DNA of 64,000 bases, taken from Planobispora longispora (lineage in GTDB: Bacteria; Actinomycetota; Actinomycetes; Streptosporangiales; Streptosporangiaceae). The stretch spans positions 117,801 through 181,800 of the forward strand of contig NZ_BOOH01000037.1 of assembly GCF_016863135.1 (NCBI RefSeq). Direction: 5' to 3'. Of the stretch, positions 38,574-45,947 are shown piece by piece. Every line of letters begins with the position of its first letter. The stretch's first letter is position 1. The notes beneath the pieces are model-generated. The model was not told where the DNA came from, did not search any database, and saw only the letters and a list, made by a program, of their open reading frames with translations. The position numbers and the translations under genes were made by a program.

Positions 38574-39950
38574 ATGAACAGTGCCAGCACCCGATCCGCC
38601 GACGTCGTCGTCGTCGGTGCCGGGCTCGCAGGGCTCACGGCAGCGGATCAGCTCACCCGGGCGGGGTATGACGTCGTCGTCGTCGAGGGCCGCGATCGCG
38701 TCGGTGGACGCATCCGCAAGGCCGAGATCGCGGGTGTCTCCGTCGATGCTGGAGCGACCTGGGTGGCGCCGGGTCACACAGCGGTACGCGATCTCGCGAG
38801 CCGGCTCGGCTGCGAGTTCGTGCCCCAGTTCCGCCCGGGCAAAGGGGTCATCTCCTTCGGGGGCAGGCGAAAGACCGACGGCATCACCGCCCTGGCGCCC
38901 TGGGTGATGCTCGACCTCTGGCGCATCATGAGCGGGCTGCAGAAGATGGCCGACGGTCTTCCCGTCTCATCACCTTGGGAGCACCCCCATGCCGCGCGGC
39001 ATGATTCGATGTCGCTCGGCGAGTGGCTGACCGCGGAGCACGCCCTGAAGGACACCCGGAAGTTCTTGAACGTCTTCAGCCTGGTGCACTGGGGTGCACC
39101 CGTCGGCGAGGTGTCACTGTTCAACGTGATGCGCTACATCAAGAACCTGGGCGGCATCGAGCACATGCTCGCCGTCGAGGGCGGCGACCAGCAGGACCGA
39201 GTGCTGGGAACGACTTACACGCTGGTCAGCAAGCTCGCCGACACGCTGGGGTCCCGTGTGCTCGTCGACTCCCCGGTAGAGCGCATCACCACAGTCGGTG
39301 AACGCGTCACGGTCGAGACCGGCAAGCACACGATCGAAGCCCGGTACGTCATCGTGACGGCGTCGCCGGCACACCGCTCGACCATCGAGTTCACACCCGC
39401 CCTCCCGGAGCGCCACTACGGGCTCTCCCGCAGCTGGCGGCTGGGAGCGCTCAGCAAGGCCTTCGTCGCCTACGACCGCCCCTTCTGGCGGGACGAGGGC
39501 CTGTCGGGAGAAGGAGTGTCCGACGACGAGACCGTCTTCCTCACCTTCGACGTCAGCCCCGCCGCCGACGGCCCCGGCATCCTCATGGTCTTCTGCGACG
39601 GACGCGGGTTCGACGCCTACGACAAGGACGAGCGCCGCCGCCGCGTCGTGAGGCACCTCGTCCACCTGTACGGTGAACCCGCGCGCCACACCATCGACTA
39701 CACCGACTTCTCCTGGGGCAACGACGTGTTCGCGCCCGGCGGGCCGAATCCGGCAGTCGGGACGAAGGCATGGACCACATTCGGACCGTTCCTGCGTGAG
39801 CCGGTCGGACTCGTGCACTGGGCCGGCACCGAGACAGCCGATGAGACGTCCGGCACCATGAACGGCGCGATCCTGTCGGGCCAGCGAGCGGCAACCGAGG
39901 TGGCCGCCCGTCTCGCCTCGACCTCTCATGATCTTTCTGTGGTCGGCTGA
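38574..39950 (+). CDS. Flavin monoamine oxidase family protein
   Basis: A 458-residue FAD amine oxidase. DVVVVGAGLAGLTAADQLTRAGYDVVVVEGRDRVGGRI spans the dinucleotide site, DAGATWVAPGH the re-face loop and VHWAGTETADETSGTMNGAILSGQRAA the C-terminal FAD-contact block. It oxidises a primary or secondary amine, or a cyclic amine/ketone in some relatives. The ATG at 38574 follows CGGAGTG. Its promoter carries operator site 2. It is a paralogue of 3572-4933. Confidence 0.88.
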   Translation: MNSASTRSADVVVVGAGLAGLTAADQLTRAGYDVVVVEGRDRVGGRIRKAEIAGVSVDAGATWVAPGHTAVRDLASRLGCEFVPQFRPGKGVISFGGRRKTDGITALAPWVMLDLWRIMSGLQKMADGLPVSSPWEHPHAARHDSMSLGEWLTAEHALKDTRKFLNVFSLVHWGAPVGEVSLFNVMRYIKNLGGIEHMLAVEGGDQQDRVLGTTYTLVSKLADTLGSRVLVDSPVERITTVGERVTVETGKHTIEARYVIVTASPAHRSTIEFTPALPERHYGLSRSWRLGALSKAFVAYDRPFWRDEGLSGEGVSDDETVFLTFDVSPAADGPGILMVFCDGRGFDAYDKDERRRRVVRHLVHLYGEPARHTIDYTDFSWGNDVFAPGGPNPAVGTKAWTTFGPFLREPVGLVHWAGTETADETSGTMNGAILSGQRAATEVAARLASTSHDLSVVG

Positions 39951-40289
39951 GCCGTTCGCTACGGCGTGTTTTCGCGACCTGGCCAGCGCGTCCGCCTTGC
40001 TGTCGCGCCGGGCGGACAGGGTTCCACTGACCCGTTGGATTCATTGTGCTGGTCGTGGACAGGGACTTTCGCTGGTCAGGTCGGCACAGGTAAGGCCTGC
40101 AGGCGGGTGACGGCGTGGTGATCTGCATCACCCGGGGACAGCGTGCGGCGATGCGCAGCCACGGCGACACCCTCCACCTATCGAGTGGCGTTTCAGATCA
40201 ATCCGCCGATCCGGGGCGGCTCCATAGTGGGCAGACATACACCAAGTCGTCCAGCCAGTCTTCGCGCTTCTCAGGATCGGAATGCCGCC
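39951..40289. other. 339-base gap without recognisable gene
   Basis: The gap lies between the amine oxidase and the cupin gene. No motif, repeat or hairpin stood out. Confidence 0.4.
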
Positions 40290-40631
40290 ATGGTGAGTGC
40301 ACGTTTCAAGCCGACCGAGGTACCTATGGGCACCTATCCGGTCGCCCCTGGGCGATTGACGCCTGGAACCCAGATCACGGTTGCTGTGCTCTGGGTGCGA
40401 GAGGACAAAAGCGAGGTCGGCGCGGTGTGGGAGATGACACCCGGAGTCCTCGACGAGACCCAAGGCAACGAGTCGTTCGTCATCCTCAGCGGCCGGTCGC
40501 GGGTGGATTTCCCGGACGGACGGGTGCTCGAATTCGGACCCGGAGACGTCGGTGTGCTGGCGCCTGGAGACACCTGTCGTTGGACGACGCTGGAGACGGT
40601 GCGCAAAGTCGTCGTCTTCCGCATCACGTAA
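40290..40631 (+). CDS. Cupin domain protein (DUF861-like)
   Basis: A 113-residue single cupin. VWEMTPGVLDETQGNESFVILSGRSRVDFPDGRVLEFGPGDVGVLAPGDTCRW shows the two cupin strands (E-x6-G and PGD) of the DUF861 group, small metal-binding sugar- or ureido-type proteins. The ATG at 40290 (MVSARFK) is taken by homology; its ribosome site is weak and an upstream start at 40143 is possible. It lies just before the rearranged mycofactocin leader region; a functional link is unproven. Confidence 0.65.
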   Translation: MVSARFKPTEVPMGTYPVAPGRLTPGTQITVAVLWVREDKSEVGAVWEMTPGVLDETQGNESFVILSGRSRVDFPDGRVLEFGPGDVGVLAPGDTCRWTTLETVRKVVVFRIT

Positions 40632-40677
40632 ATCACCGTATTCGGTTCTCAACCGGGCCGATCCAGAAGGTCAGTGC

Positions 40678-40785
40678 ATGCTACTCGAAGGCAAGATCGC
40701 CATAACGGGGCCGGCAGTTCGTTCCAAGCGGGTGGCGCTCGGGCTCAATGCCTCGGGCGGCCGAACTGGCAGGGTCGATTCCTGA
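40678..40785 (+). pseudogene. Orphan SDR start joined to duplicated mftA-upstream DNA
   Basis: ATG at 40678 after AGAAGGTCAG begins MLLEGKIAITGPA, which matches the LLEGKVAIVTGAA start of the dehydrogenase at 40934. At about 40713 the homology stops and the 300-base repeat begins, so the frame runs on into non-SDR sequence and stops at 40785. This looks like the original 5-prime end of the dehydrogenase, left behind when the mftA leader segment was inserted. Confidence 0.6.
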
Positions 40786-41017
40786 CGCTCTGTCGTGACC
40801 CTCCTCAGGAGGCCCCGCCGATAGTCGCTCCCGGAGACAGCCCTCTCGACACCCGCTGCCCCATCACCTGAAACGACCACCCGGCAAGGCCGAAATGCCA
40901 CGGCGCCGCAACGCCATTCACCGAGGAGGAGCCATGAACGACTCGATCATCGCAAACGACCGCCCCGAGCAGACCACCCAGGAGTCCGAAGTGCCCTCAA
41001 AGGACAGGCTGCTCGAA
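40713..41017 (+). repeat. mftA 5-prime region duplication, copy 1
   Basis: About 305 bases match 42087-42392 at over 90 % by eye with one small length difference. The copy covers a hairpin (40800-40812), the GAGGAGG ribosome site and the first 28 codons of the dehydrogenase at 40934. The offset between copies is 1374-1375 bases. Confidence 0.9.
40800..40812. promoter_or_regulatory. Conserved CCTCCT-C-AGGAGG inverted repeat, copy 1
   Basis: The perfect inverted repeat is kept unchanged in both copies (also 42174-42186), 121-134 bases before each start codon. Its CCTCC arm is also complementary to the downstream GAGGAGG ribosome site, so it could be an operator or could pair with that site in the mRNA. 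Confidence 0.45.
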
Positions 41018-41770
41018 GGTAAGGTCGCCATCGTCACAGGAGCCGCTCGTGGACAGGGCGCCTCCCACGCGAAACACCTCGCGCGAGAGGGAGCATACGT
41101 GCTCCTCACCGACATCCTGGACGACCTGGGAAAGACGGTTGCGCAAGAGCTGCGGGACCAGGGCCACCAGGCCGGTTACGCGCGATTGGACGTGCGGGAC
41201 AGCGCACAGTGGAATGAGGTCGTCGCGGAGCTCGTCAAAACCAAGGGTTCGCTCGACATCCTGGTCAACAACGCCGGCGTCTGCGAGGTGTCGGCGGTGG
41301 AGGAGTGCTCCGACACCGAGTGGGAATTGGTCATGGAGACCAATGCGGGGGGCGTCCTGCGAGGTTGCCGCTCAGCGATTCCCGCGATGAAGGCGACGGG
41401 CGGTGGTGTGATCGTCAACACCGCCTCGGTGCAGGCGGTCAAGGGAACGTGGGGGTATGCCGCCTACCAGGCGAGCAAGGCCGCTGTTGTGGCGCTGACA
41501 CGATCGATGGCCATCACCTACGCGAAGGAGAACATCCGGGTCAACGCCATCGCCCCGTCAGCGGTGAACACAGAGATGCTGAAGCACGAAATGGAGCACT
41601 TCGCCACGAACGAGTACTTCGACTTCGACACATGGCTGTGGTCCCAGCCGATCAGCCGCGTCGCCGAGCCGGAAGAGGTGTCGAAGCTCGTGGTGTTCCT
41701 CGTCTCCGATCTTTCCGCCTATTCCACCGGCGGGGTGTTCCCCGTCGATGGCGGACTCCTCGCCGGATGA
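40934..41770 (+). CDS. Short-chain dehydrogenase with MftA-like leader at its N-terminus
   Basis: A 278-residue SDR. Residues 1-28 copy the MftA leader (MNDSIxANDxPEQTTQESEV, then LLE). Residues 27-278 are a classical SDR: TGAARGQG (36-42), NNAG (112-115), catalytic S165, Y178 and K182, and an acidic D60 that suits NAD. The start is fixed by GAGGAGGAG and by the match to mftA. It lacks the insertion that marks mycofactocin-coupled SDRs such as 52013. The leader could bind the MftB-type domain of the mftBC product, or simply be a by-product of promoter capture; this is inference. Confidence 0.9.
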   Translation: MNDSIIANDRPEQTTQESEVPSKDRLLEGKVAIVTGAARGQGASHAKHLAREGAYVLLTDILDDLGKTVAQELRDQGHQAGYARLDVRDSAQWNEVVAELVKTKGSLDILVNNAGVCEVSAVEECSDTEWELVMETNAGGVLRGCRSAIPAMKATGGGVIVNTASVQAVKGTWGYAAYQASKAAVVALTRSMAITYAKENIRVNAIAPSAVNTEMLKHEMEHFATNEYFDFDTWLWSQPISRVAEPEEVSKLVVFLVSDLSAYSTGGVFPVDGGLLAG

Positions 41771-42308
41771 AAGGCGAGCACACCATCACGCGTGTCCGCA
41801 CTGTCTGGTGATCAGTGCATTCACGCCATATCTCAACGGGGCTGAGCTTGTTCCGCTTCGACGGACACCACCGTCGTGGTGGTCAGATCGCGCAGGCGGT
41901 CCCATAGCCGGCCGGGCTACGGCAGCCCAGGCTGCTGTGCGGGCACTGCACGTTCTTGAACTCACGGGTAACCGAGCGGCGAGGACGCGGTTTCTTCCCT
42001 CCCCTGCCATGTGCTCCATCATGGACATCCTTTGGGGGACGAGCCCCTGATCTCGGATGTCCGTCAAACCGGATCACCCCCAGGCTGGCAGCTCGTTCCA
42101 AGCGGGTGGCGCTCGGGCTCAATGCCTCGGGCGGCCGAGCTGGCAGGGTCGATTCCTGACGCTCTGTCGTGACCCTCCTCAGGAGGCCCCGCCGATAGTC
42201 GCTCCCGGAGACAGCCCTCTCGCCCCCACCCTGCCCCATCACCTGAAACGACCATCCGGCAATGCCGAAATGCCACGGCGCCGCAACGTCATTCACCGAG
42301 GAGGAGTC
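41771..42308. other. 538-base gap: IS3 tail and mftA upstream repeat
   Basis: It contains an IS3-type transposase tail (41883-41965, minus) and most of copy 2 of the mftA upstream repeat. The mftA promoter must lie in the repeat. Confidence 0.6.
41883..41965 (-). pseudogene. IS3-family transposase C-terminal tail
   Basis: The minus strand ends with CPHSSLGCRSPAGYGTACAI and a stop, matching the RPHSSLGYRSPAEYEAA end of IS3-family OrfB. Only about 25 codons remain. An IS copy here may have helped the duplication of the mftA region on either side. Confidence 0.65.
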
Positions 42309-42392
42309 ATGAACGACTCGATCAGCGCAAACGACCACCCCGAGCAGACCACTCAGGAGTCTGAAGTGCTCACAGAGGACATGCTGCTCGAA
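42087..42392 (+). repeat. mftA 5-prime region duplication, copy 2
   Basis: This is the partner of 40713-41017, ending inside the mftA leader near the shared CTGCTCGAAG. It includes the inverted repeat 42174-42186 and the GAGGAGT ribosome site. Confidence 0.9.
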
Positions 42393-42428
42393 GATGTGTC
42401 GATCGATGGCATGTGCGGCGTTTACTAG
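42309..42428 (+). CDS. mftA: Mycofactocin precursor peptide MftA
   Basis: A 39-residue precursor ending IDGMCGVY, the conserved C-terminus of mycofactocin precursors. In the known pathway MftC oxidatively decarboxylates and crosslinks the final Val-Tyr, MftE releases the C-terminal piece, MftD oxidises it and MftF adds glucose units. The leader (residues 1-28) is acidic and Gln/Thr-rich. GAGGAG sits 3-8 bases before the ATG, and the stop is 18 bases before mftBC. The same leader is fused to the dehydrogenase at 40934. Confidence 0.95.
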   Translation: MNDSISANDHPEQTTQESEVLTEDMLLEDVSIDGMCGVY

Positions 42429-42446
42429 CCAGGATCGGACTACGCG

Positions 42447-43970
42447 ATGACAAATTTGTTGAATGACGCCTGGGAGCTGTCTCCCAGCGTGGCATTGCGG
42501 CCGGAGCCGTTCGGAGCACTGGCTTACCACTTCGGCAACCGGCGTTTGTCCTTCATCAAACGCCCGGAGCTGGTATCCGTCGTCACTGCACTCGCCGATC
42601 AGCCCGACGCTCGTGCCGCACTGGTCCTGGCGGGGGTATCCCCGGAGCAGTGGCCCGCTTATTCCTCTGCGCTGCGCGGCCTGGCCGCCGCCGACATGAT
42701 CAGACGCCGTACGTCCGGCACCCCACGCACACAGTCGAACACGAGCCCGGACGCGCAGCCGGCAGCAGGCAGGACCGGTACGGCCAGCGGAGGGCTCGTC
42801 AAGCGGTTCGAATACGGCCTTGCCGCCCCGATCTGCCTGACCTGGGAACTCACCTACGCCTGCAATCTGTCGTGCGTGCACTGTCTTTCCTCGTCGGGAC
42901 GGCGAGACCCCCGCGAGCTGAGCACACGACAGTGCGAGGCGGTGATCGACGAGCTGCAGGCCATGCAGGTTTTCTACGTCAACATCGGCGGCGGGGAACC
43001 GACGATCCGGCCGGACTTCTGGCACCTGCTGGACTACGCGGTGAGCCGCCGGGTCGGGGTGAAGTTCTCGACCAACGGAGTGCGCCTCACGCCCGAGCGG
43101 GCCCGACACCTGGCGGCCACCGACTATGTCGACGTGCAGGTGTCCCTGGATGGCGCCACGGCCGAGGTGAACGACCGGGTGCGGGGCCCTGGTTCGTACG
43201 CGACGGCGATGCGGGCACTGGACAGCCTGGCCGCCGCCGGATTCGAGGACGCGAAGCTGTCGGTGGTCGTCACCCGTGAGAACGCAAGCCAGCTCGATGA
43301 CTTCAAGGCGATCGCGGATGAGCACGGAGCGACGCTCCGGCTCACCCGGTTGCGCCCCTCCGGGCGCGGCGCGGATGTGTGGGACGATCTGCACCCGACG
43401 GCTGAACAGCAGCGTGATCTGTACGAATGGCTGCTGAGGTCGGGTGAGGACGTGCTGACCGGCGACTCGTTCTTCCATCTGGCCGGCTATGGCGAGTCGC
43501 TGCCCGGGCTGAACCTGTGCGGCGCGGGCCGGGTGGTGTGCCTGATCGATCCGATCGGAGACGTGTACGCGTGCCCGTTCGCGATTCACGACCGCTTCCA
43601 CGCAGGCAATCTGCTGTCGGCGGGAGGGTTCGCCCAGGTGTGGCGCGAGTCAGAGCTGTTCACGGAGCTGCGTTCGCCGCAGACCTCCGGCGCCTGTACG
43701 GGATGCGCCTTCTTCGACTCCTGCCGGGGCGGGTGCATGGCGGCGAAGTTCTTCACCGGCCTGCCGCTGGACGGGCCCGATCCCGAATGCGTGCAGGGGC
43801 ACGCGGCCGACGCGCTGGCCGCGGCCGGGCGGACGGTGCCCCGTCCCAGCCAGGACCACTCCCGCCGTGTCCCGGTACAGATCGGCCCACGCCCCGCCGC
43901 TCCGCCGGTGCGCGCCTGCGCGGAGAGTCCTCTGGCCGGGTTGGTCGTCTCTTCGGAACGAGGTTTGTGA
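42447..43970 (+). CDS. mftC: MftB-MftC fusion: RRE leader-binding domain plus radical SAM maturase
   Basis: A 507-residue protein. Residues 1-90 (AWELSPSVALRPEPFGALAYHFGNRRLSFIKRPELV) are an MftB-type RiPP recognition element, normally a separate protein of about 100 residues. A 25-residue Ser/Thr/Gly-rich linker follows. From 120 it is MftC: C139-x3-C143-x2-C146 binds the SAM cluster, GGGEP (181-185) contacts SAM, and SPASM cysteines lie at 358, 376, 417, 420, 426, 430 and 448. The frame is unbroken across the junction. Its stop overlaps the mftD start (TGATG). There is no ribosome site for an internal start at the linker. Confidence 0.92.
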   Translation: MTNLLNDAWELSPSVALRPEPFGALAYHFGNRRLSFIKRPELVSVVTALADQPDARAALVLAGVSPEQWPAYSSALRGLAAADMIRRRTSGTPRTQSNTSPDAQPAAGRTGTASGGLVKRFEYGLAAPICLTWELTYACNLSCVHCLSSSGRRDPRELSTRQCEAVIDELQAMQVFYVNIGGGEPTIRPDFWHLLDYAVSRRVGVKFSTNGVRLTPERARHLAATDYVDVQVSLDGATAEVNDRVRGPGSYATAMRALDSLAAAGFEDAKLSVVVTRENASQLDDFKAIADEHGATLRLTRLRPSGRGADVWDDLHPTAEQQRDLYEWLLRSGEDVLTGDSFFHLAGYGESLPGLNLCGAGRVVCLIDPIGDVYACPFAIHDRFHAGNLLSAGGFAQVWRESELFTELRSPQTSGACTGCAFFDSCRGGCMAAKFFTGLPLDGPDPECVQGHAADALAAAGRTVPRPSQDHSRRVPVQIGPRPAAPPVRACAESPLAGLVVSSERGL

Positions 43971-45139
43971 TGGCTGCTTGGTTCGAAACGGTGGCCGCCG
44001 CGCAGAGCAGGGCCCGGCGCCGCCTGCCCAGGTCGGTGTATTCGGCGCTGTTGGCCGGCTCGGAGAAAGGCGTGACCTATCGCGACAACGTGGGCGCCTT
44101 CGCCGAGCTCGGTTTCGTGCCCCATGTCGCGGACCTGCCCGCCAAGCGTGACCTGTCCACCACCGTGATGGGCCAGCCCGTGTCGCTGCCGGTGCTCATC
44201 TCGCCCACCGGCGTGCAGGCCGTGCATCCGGACGCCGAGGTGGCGGTCGCGCGCGCGGCCGCCGCCCGCGGGACGATCATGGGGCTGAGCAACTTCGCCA
44301 GCAAGCCGGTCGAGGAGGTCGTCGCGGCCAACCCCCAGACCTTCTTCCAGATGTACTGGATGGGCACCAAGGAGTCCATGACGGCGGAGATGGAGCGTGC
44401 CCGGGCCGCCGGCGTCAAAGGCCTGATCGTGACACTGGACTGGACGTTCTCCCACGGCCGCGACTGGGGCAGCCCGTGGATTCCCGACCGGCTGGACCTC
44501 AAGGCGATGGTCAAGCTGGCACCTCAGGCGCTGGCCCGGCCAGGTTGGCTCCTTGACTTCGTCAGATCCGGCCGCCTGCCCGACCTGGCGGTGCCCAACG
44601 TGGTCCCGGCCGGGCAAACGCCCCCGACGTTCTTCGGCGCCTATGGCACATGGATGCAGACACCGCCCCCCACCTGGGAAGACGTCGAATGGATGCGGGA
44701 ACGGTGGGACGGCCCGTTCATGATCAAAGGCATCGGCCGCCTGGATGACGCCCGCCGGGCCGTGGATGCCGGAGCCACCGCGATCTCGGTGTCCAATCAC
44801 GGGGGCAACAACCTGGATGGCATCCCGGCCAGCATCCGGCTGCTGCCGGCCATCGCCGAGGCGGTCGGCTCACAGGTCGAGGTGCTGCTGGACGGAGGCG
44901 TCCGGCGTGGTAGCGATGTGGTCAAGGCATTGGCGCTCGGTGCGCGGGCGGTCATGATCGGGCGGGCCTACCTGTGGGGGCTGGCCGCCAACGGCCAGGC
45001 CGGGGTGGAGAACGTGCTCGACGTCCTGCGCAACGGGATCGACTCGGCGCTGCTGGGCCTCGGCCACGCATCCGTCCGCGACCTGCGGCCGTCCGACGTG
45101 GTGATCCCGCCCGGCTTCACCCGGGAGATCGGCAGCTGA
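43970..45139 (+). CDS. mftD: Mycofactocin biosynthesis FMN-dependent dehydrogenase MftD
   Basis: A 389-residue lactate-dehydrogenase-like alpha-hydroxyacid oxidase fold. Features are LISPTGVQAVHPDAEVAVARAAAARG, the FFQMYWMG strand and the FMN/active-site block SVSNHGGNNLDG followed by VLLDGGVRRGSDVVKALALGARAVMIGR. MftD oxidises the MftE-released intermediate to the redox-active pre-mycofactocin core. The ATG overlaps the mftBC stop by one base, so translation is coupled, and the mftE GTG follows its stop by one base. Confidence 0.93.
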   Translation: MAAWFETVAAAQSRARRRLPRSVYSALLAGSEKGVTYRDNVGAFAELGFVPHVADLPAKRDLSTTVMGQPVSLPVLISPTGVQAVHPDAEVAVARAAAARGTIMGLSNFASKPVEEVVAANPQTFFQMYWMGTKESMTAEMERARAAGVKGLIVTLDWTFSHGRDWGSPWIPDRLDLKAMVKLAPQALARPGWLLDFVRSGRLPDLAVPNVVPAGQTPPTFFGAYGTWMQTPPPTWEDVEWMRERWDGPFMIKGIGRLDDARRAVDAGATAISVSNHGGNNLDGIPASIRLLPAIAEAVGSQVEVLLDGGVRRGSDVVKALALGARAVMIGRAYLWGLAANGQAGVENVLDVLRNGIDSALLGLGHASVRDLRPSDVVIPPGFTREIGS

Positions 45140-45140
45140 G

Positions 45141-45857
45141 GTGTCAGCAGACCTGCCCTGGCCCGCGCTGCCGTCATCGCCCACCGTCCTGGTCCCCCTC
45201 GGATCGACCGAGCAGCACGGCCCGCATCTGCCGCTCCACACCGACACCACGATCGCTGCCGCGGTCGCACAGGCCTGCGCGGCTCGCCTGGCCGCTCCGG
45301 TGATGATCGCCCCCGCTCTCGCCTACGGCGCCAGCGGCGAGCACCAGGGCTTCCCTGGCACCATGTCGCTCGGTACGGAGGCTCTGCGGTTCCTGTTGAT
45401 CGAGCTCGTCCGGTCCATGTCGCTGTGGGCCGGACGCATCGTGATCGTCAACGGGCACGGCGGAAACGTGCGCGGCCTGGTCGCCGCCGTCACACAGCTA
45501 CGGTCCGAACGTCATCATGTGGCGTGGGTTCCGTGCGCCGCCGACGGCGCCGACGCACACGCGGGACGCAGCGAGACCTCGCTCATGCTGCACCTGGCCC
45601 CCCACCTTGTGGACCTGACATGCGCGAAGCCCGGCAACCTCACCCCCCTCCCCCGCCTCATGCCGGACATCATCGCCCGGGGCATCGCCGGCGTGTCGCC
45701 CTCGGGAGTGCTCGGGGATCCCACCGCCGCCTCGGCGCAGGAAGGGCAGCGCCTGTTCGATCGAATGGCCGAGGACGTGGCCGCCAGGATCAGCGACGGT
45801 CACGTAGATCAAAACGGCTGCCTGATGCACCTCCGCGCGGTGCCATGTCAGACGTGA
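45141..45857 (+). CDS. mftE: Mycofactocin precursor peptidase MftE
   Basis: A 238-residue creatininase-family protein with a GTG start one base after the mftD stop. Metal-site blocks are LGSTEQHGPHLPLHTDT (E, H, D), SGEHQGFPGTMSLG and VNGHGGN. MftE cleaves processed MftA to release the cyclised Val-Tyr-derived dipeptide. The gene order mftD-mftE-mftF agrees with the mycobacterial operon. Confidence 0.92.
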   Translation: MSADLPWPALPSSPTVLVPLGSTEQHGPHLPLHTDTTIAAAVAQACAARLAAPVMIAPALAYGASGEHQGFPGTMSLGTEALRFLLIELVRSMSLWAGRIVIVNGHGGNVRGLVAAVTQLRSERHHVAWVPCAADGADAHAGRSETSLMLHLAPHLVDLTCAKPGNLTPLPRLMPDIIARGIAGVSPSGVLGDPTAASAQEGQRLFDRMAEDVAARISDGHVDQNGCLMHLRAVPCQT

Positions 45858-45933
45858 GCACGACCAGGACCGCCCCGTGACCGGCATCGCAGCCGTCCGC
45901 GCCCTGTGCCTGCAGGGCTACCACTCGGCCGAT

Positions 45934-45946
45934 GGAGGAGTCCTCC
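45934..45946 (+). promoter_or_regulatory. Palindromic ribosome site before mftF
   Basis: GGAGGA-G-TCCTCC is a perfect inverted repeat whose left arm is the likely Shine-Dalgarno of mftF (ATG at 45948). Folding it as a 5-bp stem with a 3-base loop would hide the site, possibly lowering mftF expression relative to mftDE. Confidence 0.4.
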
Positions 45947-45947
45947 C

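Noticed and set aside
40934..41770. Calling the leader-bearing SDR a TIGR03971 mycofactocin-coupled SDR
   Set aside because: It lacks the insertion after beta-2 (VPYDLA...DLAETVRLVE) that defines that group and is present in the enzyme at 52013. The link to mycofactocin rests on the leader and location only.
41883..43601. A 572-codon open frame on the minus strand opposite mftBC
   Set aside because: It lies antisense to a gene with clear RRE and radical SAM motifs and shows no domain of its own except the IS3 tail at its far end. High G/C content keeps such frames open by chance.
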